Source of the DNA: Fodinibacter sp963811825
GTDB lineage: Bacteria; Actinomycetota; Actinomycetes; Actinomycetales; Dermatophilaceae
Direction of reading: 5' to 3'
DNA: 64,000 nt
Assembly: GCA_963811825.1 (NCBI GenBank)
Contig: CAWESS010000023.1
Location: forward strand, 62,001 to 126,000
Under the pieces are notes generated by a model. The model had not been told where the DNA came from. It ran no database searches and worked only from the letters and a program-made list of their open reading frames with translations. Positions 24,128-32,549 of the stretch are shown here, one piece after another. The position numbers and the translations under genes were made by a program. Position 1 is the stretch's first letter. Every line of letters starts with the position of its first letter.

Positions 24128-25405
24128 TCACTCGGTCTGCGGGTCGGGGGTGGGGCCCGGCCACTGGACGAGCAGCATGGTGGCGTCGTCGGCCAGGTGC
24201 GCGGCATGGTGGGTCATCAGGGCTCGGCCGACTCGTCGCATGGACTCGGCCGCCGAGAGGCTCTCGGCGACATTGCGCGCGAGCAGGTCGACGAGCCGTT
24301 CGACGCCGAACTGCTCCCCACCGGGCGCGTGTCCCTCCACCACACCGTCGGTGTAGAAGAGCACGTGGTCGCCCGGCTCGAGCTGGTCCGCCCCCACCTC
24401 GTAGGGGGAGCCGGCGTCGTGCAGCCCGATGCCGAAGGGCAGCCCGGGGTCGACGTGCAGGCACCGGATGAGCTGTCCGGCCCGCAGCAGCAAGGGCTCC
24501 GGGTGCCCGGCGTTGATCCACGTGAGGTGGCCGGTCTCGGTGTCGAGCTCAGCCAGGACGGAGGTGGAGTACGCATCCCCGCCGAACGCCGTCTCGACGG
24601 CCTCGTCGACCGCGGATGCCGTGGCCGCCAGGGAGAGTCCGCTGCGGCGGGCGTTGCGGTAGGCGGACACCGACAGGATCGCGAGCTGCGCGCTGCCCAA
24701 CCCGTGACCCATCCCGTCGAAGATGGCGATGCGTGCGACGCCCGGGTCGACGGCGTAGTCGATGGAGTCCCCGGCCACGTCGTACGCCGGCTCGAGGAGC
24801 CCGGCGATGGCCACCTGCGGCGACTCGAAGGTCAGCGGCGGCAGCAGGCCCCACTGGATCTCGGCGGCCAGCCCGACCTCGGTGGTCCTCGTGGCGGAGA
24901 CGACGGAGTCGCCGTACAGCCTGCGCAGGGCGATCAGGTCGCTGACGACCGCCGCCAGCCGGAGCAGCCACCGCGAGAGCGGGGCGTCGGCGTCGGCCGC
25001 CTCGTCGGGGTCCGGGACGGTCACGGACAGGACGCCGAGGCGGTCGGCGCCGTCCCGGAGTGGGAGCCACACGGTGGCGGCCGACCCGGCATCCGGCCCG
25101 GTCTGAACGATGACCTCGGCGTGCTGGTAGACCCGCCCGGCGACCGTGGAGTCGATCGGCAGGGGAGTGGGGCGCAGCCGCGGCTGGCCGCTGGAGTGTT
25201 CGAGGAAGGGGGTGAGCGAGACCTGCTGGAGGTCGACCAGGTGGATCATGGCCTCGAGCGGGCCGGCGGTGGCCACGGCCTCGGCCACGAGCCGCGGCAG
25301 CTCGTGCGGTGCGGCGTCACCGGCCCGCTCGAGCAGGCCGTCGAGGGCGCGCTCAGCCGCCACCACGTCCGCGGACCGTGGTCCAGCCGGGTCCAGCTCG
25401 CTCAC
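24128..25405 (-). CDS. GAF-SpoIIE (PP2C) serine phosphatase
   Basis: 425 aa. The first 190 residues form a GAF-like sensor (ADRLGVLSVTVPDPDE, LSRWLLRLAAVVSDLIALRRLY). The second half is a SpoIIE/RsbU-type PP2C domain with metal-binding Asp residues in DVAGDSIDY, FDGMGHG and FYTDGVVEG, and GGDAYSTSVLAELD. Such enzymes dephosphorylate anti-anti-sigma factors in partner switching. TAGGTT-N7-GTG suggests a leaderless message. The target may be one of the STAS proteins of this organism. Confidence 0.87.
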   Translation of the reverse strand: MSELDPAGPRSADVVAAERALDGLLERAGDAAPHELPRLVAEAVATAGPLEAMIHLVDLQQVSLTPFLEHSSGQPRLRPTPLPIDSTVAGRVYQHAEVIVQTGPDAGSAATVWLPLRDGADRLGVLSVTVPDPDEAADADAPLSRWLLRLAAVVSDLIALRRLYGDSVVSATRTTEVGLAAEIQWGLLPPLTFESPQVAIAGLLEPAYDVAGDSIDYAVDPGVARIAIFDGMGHGLGSAQLAILSVSAYRNARRSGLSLAATASAVDEAVETAFGGDAYSTSVLAELDTETGHLTWINAGHPEPLLLRAGQLIRCLHVDPGLPFGIGLHDAGSPYEVGADQLEPGDHVLFYTDGVVEGHAPGGEQFGVERLVDLLARNVAESLSAAESMRRVGRALMTHHAAHLADDATMLLVQWPGPTPDPQTE

Positions 25406-25440
25406 GCACCGAAACCTAGCGCAGCCTGCGAGCGACGGGT

Positions 25441-25820
25441 ACGACCCCACGGAGCCTTACGGGGGGATGCCGCGGGACACGCCATACTCGGGGGTCGCCG
25501 CGATGTTCCGTTCCTCGATCGAGCGGGAGCCGCCGGTGGTCTACGAGGACGGCGGGCAGATGCGCGACTTCGTGCACGTCGACGACGCCAACGTCGCGGT
25601 CGCCCTGGCCGTGGGGGAGCGCGCGCCCGGTTCGCACGCCGCGTACAACGTCTGTTCGGGGCGCCTGGTAGGGGTGCCCGTGCTCGGCCGATTCGGCGCG
25701 AAGGCCGACAACCCGACGCTGCTCGACCGGCCGTACTGGCTCGGCTACGCCGTGATCGTCGCGGTCGTGGTGGGTCTCGCCGCGATGTCCGCGCGCCGGC
25801 TACCCGGTGCCGCTGCATAG
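25441..25820 (+). pseudogene. Chimeric remnant: epimerase fragment joined to a membrane tail
   Basis: The reading GGMPRDTPYSGVAAMFRSSIER and EDGGQMRDFVHVDDANVAVALAVGE is the central/C-terminal part of an NAD-dependent sugar epimerase (GalE/RfbB-like), without the Rossmann N-terminus and the catalytic YxxxK. After NVCSGRLVG it changes to FGAKADNPTLLDRPYWLGYAVIVAVVVGLAAM, a membrane end that belongs to a different, glycosyltransferase-like protein. No start or ribosome-binding site exists for it. It looks like the scar of a deletion in a cell-envelope sugar cluster. Confidence 0.6.
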
Positions 25821-25875
25821 GGTGGAGGTCCGTACGCCGCACGTCTTCCTGCCTTCTCGTCCCCTGTCCGGAGCC

Positions 25876-26283
25876 ATGACCACGCCTCCAGCCCACCGCT
25901 CGCTGCCCGTCCTCACCGGGACGGCAAAGTTCTGGATCCCGGGGCTGCTGACCTTCGTCGCCATCGTCATCGCTGCCCTGGCCGGTCTCGAGGGGTACGC
26001 CTACGTCCTCCTGGCCTTCATCCCCGGCATCTCACTGGGGGCGTTCGTCTTCGCGATCGTGTCGAACCTGTACGCGCGCAGGACCGGACGGACCATCGAG
26101 TTCATGGCCGAGCGCACCCTCCTTCGGCACCTCTCCGACAGGACCCGTGAGCGTTACGGCATCAGCGAGTCGAGGGTCGGCGAGTGGTACCTGTTCCTCC
26201 CGCTCCAGCTGGTGCTGCTGCTCGGCGTGCCGATGCTCTTCATGGTCGCGGCCATGGCCTGGGCCCCGGGAGCGTATGCCTGA
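25876..26283 (+). CDS. Three-helix membrane protein, unknown
   Basis: 135 aa with hydrophobic segments WIPGLLTFVAIVIAALAGL, YAYVLLAFIPGISLGAFVFAIVSNLYA and YLFLPLQLVLLLGVPMLFMVAAMAWA, and a basic cytosolic loop (ARRTGRTIEFMAERTLLRHL) between the second and third. I do not recognise a family. TAGGGT near 25818 may be its -10. ATG 25876 has GGAG 3-7 bases ahead. Confidence 0.65.
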   Translation: MTTPPAHRSLPVLTGTAKFWIPGLLTFVAIVIAALAGLEGYAYVLLAFIPGISLGAFVFAIVSNLYARRTGRTIEFMAERTLLRHLSDRTRERYGISESRVGEWYLFLPLQLVLLLGVPMLFMVAAMAWAPGAYA

Positions 26284-26473
26284 CGACCCGACCCTCGACG
26301 GGGCCCGCCCGAATCTCGACGTCTGAGCCCGCCGGGGTTCACGATGGTGCCCTCCCGATCGCGGCGGAATTGTCACGACAACCCCGGTCTGAGGCCAGCC
26401 GCCCGGCCCGCCAGCGGGTCGGCCATTCGTGAGTCGTCCGCCGCGGGTGATGTGGTCACTCGCCGGTCGTTCC

Positions 26474-26515
26474 TAGGGTCGACACGACACCGTGTCGACA
26501 GGTTGTCGACAGGTT
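26474..26515 (+). promoter_or_regulatory. Promoter with clustered GTCGAC operators
   Basis: A -10-like TAGGGT (26474-26479) runs into a perfect 9-bp inverted repeat, GTCGACACG (26478-26486) and CGTGTCGAC (26491-26499). TGTCGACA then occurs twice, at 26493-26500 and 26504-26511, 11 bp apart. The sites lie over and just after the transcription start, where a repressor would block. The 190 bases upstream (26284-26473) hold nothing else that I can recognise. Confidence 0.45.
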
Positions 26516-26530
26516 GGAGAAAGGCTGGCC

Positions 26531-27043
26531 ATGGGACTCCTGCGAGGACGACACGACTCCGACGACAACACCCGTCGCTTCCAGATGAAGCAGAAGCTCG
26601 CGTCCATCGGGGACGACTTCTGGATCGAGGACCAGCACGGAACGCGCGCGTTCAAGGTCAACGGGAAGGCGGCCCGGCTCCGCGACACGTTCGTGCTCGA
26701 GGACACGTCCGGTCGTGAGGTGGCCAAGATCCAGGAGCGCAAGCTCAGCATCCGCGACAAGGTCGACATCGAGCGCGACGGTCGAACGGTCGCCACCGTG
26801 CACAAGGCGCTGGTCGGCATCCGGGACCGGTTCGCGATCGACGTGGAAGGGGGCAAGGACCTCAAGGCCCACGGCAACGTCCTGGACCACGAGTTCGAGA
26901 TCGAGCGTGACGGCGACACGGTCGCGCACATCTCCAAGAAGTGGTTCCGGGTCCGGGACTCCTACGGAGTGGAGATCTCCGCAGGGGAGGACGAGGCGCT
27001 GCTGCTGGCGCTCGTCGTCGCCATCGAGTCCCTGAGCGACTGA
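26531..27043 (+). CDS. LURP-one-related (LOR) family protein
   Basis: 170 aa of tubby-like beta repeats, the mark of LOR/YxjI proteins: FQMKQKLASIGDDFWIEDQHGTRAFKVNGKAARLRDTFVLED, VAKIQERKLSIRDKVDIERDG, and so on through GVEISAGEDEALLLALVVAIE. Function in bacteria is unknown; phospholipid binding has been suggested for the fold. ATG 26531 is preceded by a GGAGAAAGG site. The GTCGAC-rich operators upstream suggest tight control. Confidence 0.82.
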   Translation: MGLLRGRHDSDDNTRRFQMKQKLASIGDDFWIEDQHGTRAFKVNGKAARLRDTFVLEDTSGREVAKIQERKLSIRDKVDIERDGRTVATVHKALVGIRDRFAIDVEGGKDLKAHGNVLDHEFEIERDGDTVAHISKKWFRVRDSYGVEISAGEDEALLLALVVAIESLSD

Positions 27044-27110
27044 CCCGCGGGCCGAGCAGCGGCAACGCCGGCCCTGAAGTCGCTCGTGCCTCCGGCGACC
27101 ACGAGGTCCG

Positions 27111-27185
27111 TCAGAAGAGGTAGATGACCAGGGCGATGATGAGGAGCACTCCGACGATCGTCCAGATCAGACCTGACCCGCGCAT
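27111..27185 (-). CDS. 24-aa membrane micropeptide
   Basis: Encodes 24 residues, MRGSGLIWTIVGVLLIIALV then IYLF, almost all one hydrophobic helix. GGAAGG lies about 9 bases before ATG 27185. Short proteins of this look are scattered through actinobacterial genomes, often near stress genes. Its function is unknown. Confidence 0.55.
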   Translation of the reverse strand: MRGSGLIWTIVGVLLIIALVIYLF

Positions 27186-27272
27186 GACCGTGCCTTCCGT
27201 TGGGGATCACGCGAACTGTCGTCCGCGCCACCTGACCTCTACCCGCTCCGCGCGAGATCATTCGCCCGGAGA

Positions 27273-28148
27273 TCAGAACACCGGCTTGCCGCCGGTGACG
27301 CCGAGAACGGTGCCTGACACGTAGCTCGCCTCGTCCGACGCGAGGAACACGAACGCCGCTGCCACCTCGACCGGCTGACCCGGCCGCCCGAGCGGGGTGT
27401 CCGACCCGAAGCCGGCGACCTTGTCCTCGGGCATCGTCGAAGGGATCAGCGGAGTCCAGATGGGTCCTGGCGCGACGGCGTTGACGCGGATGCCGCGAGG
27501 TCCGAGTTCCTGGGCCAGGTTGGCCACGAGGTTGTTCAGGGCCGCCTTCGTGGCGGCGTAGTCGAGCAGGTGGTCCGACGGCGAGTAGGCCTGGATCGAC
27601 GTCGTCACGAGCACGCACCCACCGTCCTCGAGCTGCGGCGCGAGCGCCTGGACCAGCCAGAACGGCCCGAAGACGTTGGTGGCGAAGGTCCGCGCGAGCT
27701 GGTCCGGGGGGAACTGGGACAGCTCGTCGTGGGCCATCTGGAACGCTGCGTTGCACACGAGGACGTCGACCCCGCCGAGAGCCTCGACGGCGGTGCGCGC
27801 CAGGTCCTGGTTGGCCGCTGCCGTGCGGAGGTCTGCCTCGTGCAGGACGGCCCGCCGGCCGGTGGCCCGGACGAGGCGGGCTGTCTCCTCGGCGTCATCG
27901 GACTCCTGCGCCAGGTGTGCGATGACGACGTCAGCACCCTCCGCGGCGAAGGTGAGGGCAACGGCGCGCCCGATCCCCGAGTCCCCGCCTGTGACCAGCG
28001 CACGCTTGCCGAGCAATCGCCCACGCCCCGTCCACGACTGCTCACCGTGGTCTGCGGGCGGGTCGAGATCGGTGTCGCTCCCGGGCCACTGCTGTTGCTG
28101 GGCGGGTACGTCATCCGGACGCTTCGTGCTGGTGGTGTCGCCGCTCAT
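27273..28148 (-). CDS. General-stress SDR oxidoreductase (YghA/YhxC type)
   Basis: 291 aa. A hydrophilic N-terminal tail with a Q run (PAQQQQWPGSD) precedes a classical SDR: TGGDSGIGRAVALTFAAEGADVVI for cofactor binding, VCNAAF, SIQAYSPSDHLLDYAATKAAL with Tyr/Lys, and the end GRPGQPVEVAAAFVFLASDEASYVSGTVLGVTGG. This 290-aa type is typical of SigB-controlled general stress proteins. A GCAT-N15-GGGTAG promoter lies upstream on its strand. Confidence 0.87.
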   Translation of the reverse strand: MSGDTTSTKRPDDVPAQQQQWPGSDTDLDPPADHGEQSWTGRGRLLGKRALVTGGDSGIGRAVALTFAAEGADVVIAHLAQESDDAEETARLVRATGRRAVLHEADLRTAAANQDLARTAVEALGGVDVLVCNAAFQMAHDELSQFPPDQLARTFATNVFGPFWLVQALAPQLEDGGCVLVTTSIQAYSPSDHLLDYAATKAALNNLVANLAQELGPRGIRVNAVAPGPIWTPLIPSTMPEDKVAGFGSDTPLGRPGQPVEVAAAFVFLASDEASYVSGTVLGVTGGKPVF

Positions 28149-28181
28149 GGGCTGTCCTTTCCCTGACCTTGGGCACGTGCC

Positions 28182-28206
28182 CTACCCGTCGTCGAGCTGG
28201 ACATGC
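28182..28206 (-). promoter_or_regulatory. Candidate SigB/SigF-type promoter of the SDR gene
   Basis: Read on the minus strand: GCAT (28206-28203), 15 bases, GGGTAG (28187-28182). The -10 fits the SigB/SigF consensus GGGTA(T/C) at five of six places; the -35 is weaker than GTTT. The same GCAT-N15-GGGTAG stands before the catalase gene. Confidence 0.45.
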
Positions 28207-28261
28207 GCCCTGACAGGGACGCGCGGGCGAGCGGACCCGTCAACATCCTCGTTCCGGAGAG

Positions 28262-28286
28262 GTTTCACCGCACCGCGTCCGGGTAT
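28262..28286 (+). promoter_or_regulatory. SigB/SigF-type promoter
   Basis: GTTT (28262-28265), 15 bases, GGGTAT (28281-28286): a full match to the actinobacterial SigF/SigB consensus GTTT-N15-GGGTAT. It lies 48 bases before ATG 28334 and would drive the three coupled membrane-protein genes. Confidence 0.75.
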
Positions 28287-28333
28287 GGCCTTGCCCAGCC
28301 GTCGATCGTCGACGGCACAGAGAGGAGGGGCCC

Positions 28334-29056
28334 ATGGACTCCCAGATGACGGCTCCGCAGACCACGGCGGACCCAACTCACACCCAGGGGCATGACAGCG
28401 CAGGTGCGGTCAAGAGTGTGGCGGGCACCGCGTCGCAAGAGGCCGGCCGGACCGCACGCGAGGCCACGGACCAGGCGCGCATGCTGTGGTCGCAGACCCG
28501 CTCCGAGCTCACGGAACAAGCCGGTACTCAGCAGGCTCGCGCTGCGAGCGGGCTGCGTGACCTCGCCCAGCAGCTCGGGTCGATGGCGCAACAGTCCGAC
28601 CAGGACGGCATGGCCCGCTCACTCGTCGACGACGTCGCACGACGCGCCGACGACGCGGCGGCCTGGCTCGACCAGCGCGACCCGGGCACCCTGCTGCAGG
28701 ACGTGCGCGACGTCGCCCGTCGGCGCCCCGGCATGTTCCTCGCAGTCGCCGCGGGCATCGGTGTCGTGGCTGGACGGCTCAGCCGCAGCCTCGCCGCAGA
28801 GGCCAACGACGCCAACACGCGCAGCAGCACCGAGAGCGCCGGGAGCGTCGGGCAGGAGGCCTCCGACAACCCGGGCACCCCGGTGGCCGTCGTGGGCACC
28901 GATACCGGCACCGGCACCCCGGGCCTGTCGACCGGAGCCGGCGGCGAACTCCGTCGGACCACCCAGCCGGTCGAGCCCGACGGCACCCTCAGCCCGATCG
29001 GTGCCGACGGGCTGCTCGGCGCCCCGGAGGACCAGTCCACCGGGGAGCGACGATGA
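28334..29056 (+). CDS. Stress-associated amphipathic protein, first of a coupled trio
   Basis: 240 aa, unrecognised. The N-terminal 130 residues are polar, Gln/Ala-rich helices with repeated TA-EATDQAR and QQARAASGLRDLAQQLG patterns, like apolipoprotein- or LEA-like helices. A single hydrophobic helix follows (RPGMFLAVAAGIGVVAGRL, about 133-151), then a disordered Gly/Thr/Ser tail. A GAGAGGAGGGG site precedes ATG 28334. A SigB/SigF-type promoter lies upstream and the stop overlaps the next start (ATGA). Confidence 0.75.
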   Translation: MDSQMTAPQTTADPTHTQGHDSAGAVKSVAGTASQEAGRTAREATDQARMLWSQTRSELTEQAGTQQARAASGLRDLAQQLGSMAQQSDQDGMARSLVDDVARRADDAAAWLDQRDPGTLLQDVRDVARRRPGMFLAVAAGIGVVAGRLSRSLAAEANDANTRSSTESAGSVGQEASDNPGTPVAVVGTDTGTGTPGLSTGAGGELRRTTQPVEPDGTLSPIGADGLLGAPEDQSTGERR

Positions 29057-29493
29057 CCGACCAGCACACGCGTGCCGATCAGCACACGCGTGCCGACCTG
29101 CCGGACCCGTCACTGCGGTCCGTCGGCGAGTTGCTCGGTGACATCTCGAGCGACCTGTCGACCTTGCTCCGGCAGGAGGTCCAGCTGGCCAAGGCCGAGT
29201 TGAAGGAGAGCGCCGACCACGCGAAAGCGGCTGGTGGCCTGCTCGGCGGTGCGGGAGTCAGTGCCCACCTCGCGCTGATCTTCCTCTCCATCGCCGCTTG
29301 GTGGGCCCTCGGAGACGTGCTGGACAGCTTGGGCTGGTCCGCGCTCATCGTGGGCCTGGTATGGGCCGCTCTCGCGGCCATGCTCGCAGCCATGGGGCGC
29401 ACGCGCCTACGTCGCGCCACCCCCGCCGTGCCGCGCACTCTCGACGCGGCTGCTGACATTCCTGACGCACTGAAAGGACACCGCACATCATGA
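29053..29493 (+). CDS. Phage-holin-superfamily (DUF1469) membrane protein
   Basis: 146 aa. LRSVGELLGDISSDLSTLLRQEVQLAKAELKESADHAKAA is the helical start of Phage_holin_3_6/DUF1469 proteins, followed by two membrane helices (GVSAHLALIFLSIAAWWALGD and WSALIVGLVWAALAAMLAAM) and an RTRLRR end. Despite the name these are chromosomal membrane proteins, not lysis genes. It overlaps both neighbours by ATGA. An RADQHT repeat opens the protein. Confidence 0.87.
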   Translation: MTDQHTRADQHTRADLPDPSLRSVGELLGDISSDLSTLLRQEVQLAKAELKESADHAKAAGGLLGGAGVSAHLALIFLSIAAWWALGDVLDSLGWSALIVGLVWAALAAMLAAMGRTRLRRATPAVPRTLDAAADIPDALKGHRTS

Positions 29494-30095
29494 CCACGAC
29501 CAACACCGACCCCGACGCCATCCGTCGCGACATCGACCGCACCCGCGAACGCCTCAGCGAGGACGTCGACGTCCTCGCTGAGAGCGTGCGCCCCGGCAGT
29601 GTCGCCAAGCGCACCGCCCAGCGGGCCACCAGCCGGGCCAGCCGGCTCAAGGAGAGCGTCATGGGCTCGGCCCACGACGTGACCCAGGCCGGCTCGGACA
29701 CCGTGCACTCGGCATCCGACACCGTGATGGCGGCACCCGACCTCGCCCGTCGACAGACCCGCGGGAACCCGCTGGCGGCCGGCGCCGTCGCTCTGGCTGC
29801 CGGCTGGCTCGTGGGGTCGCTGCTGCCCGCGAGCGAGAAGGAGCGCCAGCTCGCCTCGTCGGCCAAGGAGCACGCCCAGCCGCTCGTCGACGAGGCGTCC
29901 TCGCTGGCCCAGGAGACGGCACAGCACCTCAAGGAGCCGGTCCAGCAGGCGGCTCAGTCCGTGAAGGAGACTGCCCGAGAGGCTGCCGACCACGTGCGCG
30001 AGGAGGGCGCATCTGCGGCGCAGGGTGTCGCCGGGTCCTCGGGCTCGAACGGTGGTACGTCGACCTCCGGTTCGTCGTCCTCCGGAACCTTCTGA
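29490..30095 (+). CDS. DUF3618 membrane protein
   Basis: 201 aa. The N-terminal block DPDAIRRDIDRTRERLSEDVDVLAE is the DUF3618 signature. Long amphipathic helices, one membrane span (NPLAAGAVALAAGWLVGSLLP, about 91-111) and a Ser/Gly tail follow. DUF3618 and DUF1469 genes are commonly paired. It is the last gene of the SigB-type operon and ends at a strong terminator. Confidence 0.87.
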   Translation: MTTTNTDPDAIRRDIDRTRERLSEDVDVLAESVRPGSVAKRTAQRATSRASRLKESVMGSAHDVTQAGSDTVHSASDTVMAAPDLARRQTRGNPLAAGAVALAAGWLVGSLLPASEKERQLASSAKEHAQPLVDEASSLAQETAQHLKEPVQQAAQSVKETAREAADHVREEGASAAQGVAGSSGSNGGTSTSGSSSSGTF

Positions 30096-30114
30096 CGACC
30101 GGCATCCGTCCCTG

Positions 30115-30153
30115 AGAAGGCCCCCTCCCGCGTCTCGCGGGAGGGGGCCTTCT
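30115..30153. terminator. 18-bp stem terminator between convergent genes
   Basis: Arms 30115-30132 and 30136-30153 pair perfectly around a three-base TCT loop, with a G/C-rich stem (GGCCCCCTCCCGCG). It follows the DUF3618 gene by 20 bases and the catalase stop on the other strand by 12, so it can stop both. Confidence 0.88.
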
Positions 30154-30164
30154 GCGTGCCCGGA

Positions 30165-32385
30165 TCAGCGGGTGGCGGGGAACCGGTTCCAGGCGCGGTG
30201 CTCACCGAGGGCGGCCACGATGCCTGCTGCGACCGATGCGGCATCCCCGACGACCACGCCCTCGGCCTGCGGGTCCAGACCGAGCGCACCGGCATCGACC
30301 TGGGTGTCGAGGATGCCGATGGCCTTGGCGTGCCGGTAGGCCTCGTCGACGAGCAGCGTCAGCCGCGGGTCGACCCCCGGTGACGTTGCCGCTCCCGCCT
30401 TCGCGTCGAGCCCCTGCTGGGCGAGCACGGTCGGAGGTAGGGCGGCGGCGATGACCACGGCGTCGAACTCGACGGACCTGGCGGTGAGCAGGGTGCGGTG
30501 TGCGGCCTCACTCCGGTCCGGCCACACCGGTCCGCCCGTGGGGGCGATGAGGAGAGGGACCAGCCCTTCAGCGCTCAGCGCGTCGACCAAGTCGCTGACG
30601 GCTGCGGCGTCGGCCGTGCCGTCGACGACGACGCCGACCGTGCGGCCCTCGACCGGCCACACCTGCCCGACCTGCGACAGGGCAGCGCTGGGGGTGGGCT
30701 CCGGCTCCTCGCCGTCGACCGCGGGTGCCGGAGCCGGCATCCCGAGCCCCGTGGCGACGTCCGCGGCCAACGCCTCGTCGATCCTGGCGAGGCAGAGGAG
30801 CTGGCGCTCGCGGATGGTCTGGTCGTAGCACTTGCCGAGCTCGAAGGTGTACGCCTGCACGATGTGGTCCTGCTCGACCGCCGACATGCTGAGCCAGAAC
30901 AGCCGTGCCTGGCTGAAGTGGTCGTCGAACGACGCCGACAGCTCGCGCACCTTCGAGCCCGCCACCACGGCCTGCGGCACGTCGAGGAACGCGCCCTCGG
31001 AGTCGCCTGCAACGAACGGGCAGCCGCCGTCGAGCGAGTTGGGCCGGTAGGGGGCGACCCCGCCGTGCACCGCGCTCTGGTGCATGCCGTCGCGCAGCAT
31101 GTCGTTCACGTCGGCATGCGGGCGGTTGATCGGCAGCTGGTTGTAGTTGGGGCCGCCGAGCCGACTGAGCTGGGTGTCGATGTAGGAGAACAGGCGCACC
31201 TGGAGGAGCGGATCGTCGGTGACGTCGATGCCCGGCACGAGGTTGCCGACGTGGAAGGCCACCTGCTCGGACTCGGCGAAGAAGTTGGTCGGGGTCCCGG
31301 ACAGGGTGAGCAGGCCGATCGGCTGCACGGGGGCGAGCTCTTCGGGGATGAGCTTGGTCGGGTCGAGCAGGTCGATGCCCTCGAAGGTCTGCTCCGGGGT
31401 GTCGTCGAACACCTGGATGCCGAGCTCCCACTGTGGGTAGGCACCGGCCTCGATCGTGTCGTAGAGATCGCGCCGGTGGAAGTCGGGGTCGGTGCCCCCG
31501 AGCAGCTGGGCCTCCTCCCAGGTCAGGGAGTGCACGCCGAGGCGCGGCTTCCAGTGGAACTTGACCAGGCTGGTGCCGCCCTCGGCGTCGACCAGCCGGA
31601 ACGTGTGCACCCCGAAGCCCTCCATGTGCCGGTACGAGCGGGGGATGGCCCGGTCGGACATGGCCCAGATGGTGTGGTGCTGGGCCTCGGTGTGCAGCGA
31701 GACGAAGTCCCAGAAGGTGTCGTGGGCGGACTGCGCCTGCGGGATCTCGCGGTCGGGGTGCGGTTTCACCGCGTGGATGACGTCGGGGAACTTGATGCCG
31801 TCCTGGATGAAGAAGACCGGGATGTTGTTGCCGACGAGGTCGAACGTGCCCTGTTCCGTGTAGAACTTCACGGCGAAGCCACGGGTGTCGCGCACCGTGT
31901 CGGCTGACCCGCGCGAGCCGGCGACGGTGGAGAACCGCACGAACACCGGTGTCTCGACGCCCTCGGCGAGGAACGCGGCACGCGTGAGCTCCGAGGCGCT
32001 GCCGTAGCCGACGAACACGCCGTGCGCTCCGGCACCGCGGGCGTGGACGACCCGCTCGGGGATCCGCTCGTGGTCGAAGTGGGTGATCTTCTCGCGGAGG
32101 TGGTGGTCCTGCAGGAGGGTCGGGCCGCGCGGGCCCGCGCGCAGCGAGTGGTCGGTGTCGCGCAGCCGCACCCCGACGGAGGTCGTGAGGATAGGCGCCC
32201 TGCTGACTCATCGAGGTCGGGTCGGCGTCGAGGGTGGCACCGGTGGGCGACACCGTCTCGGGAGACTGCTGCTCGGGCTTGGGAGGCCGAGGCGGCTGCG
32301 GGTCGGTCGGTTCCTCGAGGGAGGTCGGCACGGCGGCGGGGGCGCCGGGGGGCGGGGGCGGCTGGACTTTCTTCGATGGGCTCAT
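30165..32385 (-). CDS. katE: Large-subunit monofunctional catalase (HPII type; apparent frameshift)
   Basis: About 739 aa. A Pro-rich tail is followed by a clade-2 catalase core: heme-side His in RVVHARGAGAHG, Asn in VGNNIPVFFIQD, and the heme-ligand Tyr in RLFSYIDTQLSRLG. The end (about 590-739, GRTVGVVVDGTADAAAV ... LLIAPTGGPVWPD) is the DJ-1/PfpI-like domain of large catalases. The N-terminal 65 residues are in another frame; one extra base near 32191 (GCCTATCCTCACG for GCCTACCTCACG) explains it. It degrades H2O2 and is probably SigB-controlled. Confidence 0.9.
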
Positions 32386-32395
32386 GAAGTCGGCC

Positions 32396-32420
32396 CTACC
32401 CGAACCGCGCCGCGACATGC
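32396..32420 (-). promoter_or_regulatory. Candidate SigB/SigF-type promoter of katE
   Basis: On the minus strand: GCAT (32420-32417), 15 bases, GGGTAG (32401-32396), 10 bases before ATG 32385. The short gap implies an almost leaderless mRNA, in agreement with the lack of a ribosome-binding site. Confidence 0.5.
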
Positions 32421-32438
32421 GCCGCGTGCTTCCCCGGA

Positions 32439-32463
32439 GTTTGCGCGACCTGTGGGCGGGTAG
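32439..32463 (+). promoter_or_regulatory. SigB/SigF-type promoter
   Basis: GTTT (32439-32442), 15 bases, GGGTAG (32458-32463), 87 bases before ATG 32550. It overlaps in space with the divergent katE promoter, so both genes are probably induced together. Confidence 0.65.
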
Positions 32464-32549
32464 GCGAACGGCGGCGGGCCGGGCAGCGGTCTCGACGACG
32501 CGACCTCAGCGCGACCCGCCACCACTGCACCCCGACAGGAGAGGGCCGG

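Noticed and set aside
26493..26511. CRISPR-like repeats in the GTCGAC cluster
   Set aside because: Units are only 8 bp with 3-base gaps and no spacers; they are palindromic operator-like sites.
29053..29493. Prophage lysis gene suggested by the holin-like protein
   Set aside because: No phage genes lie near; DUF1469 proteins are normal chromosomal membrane proteins, often paired with DUF3618.
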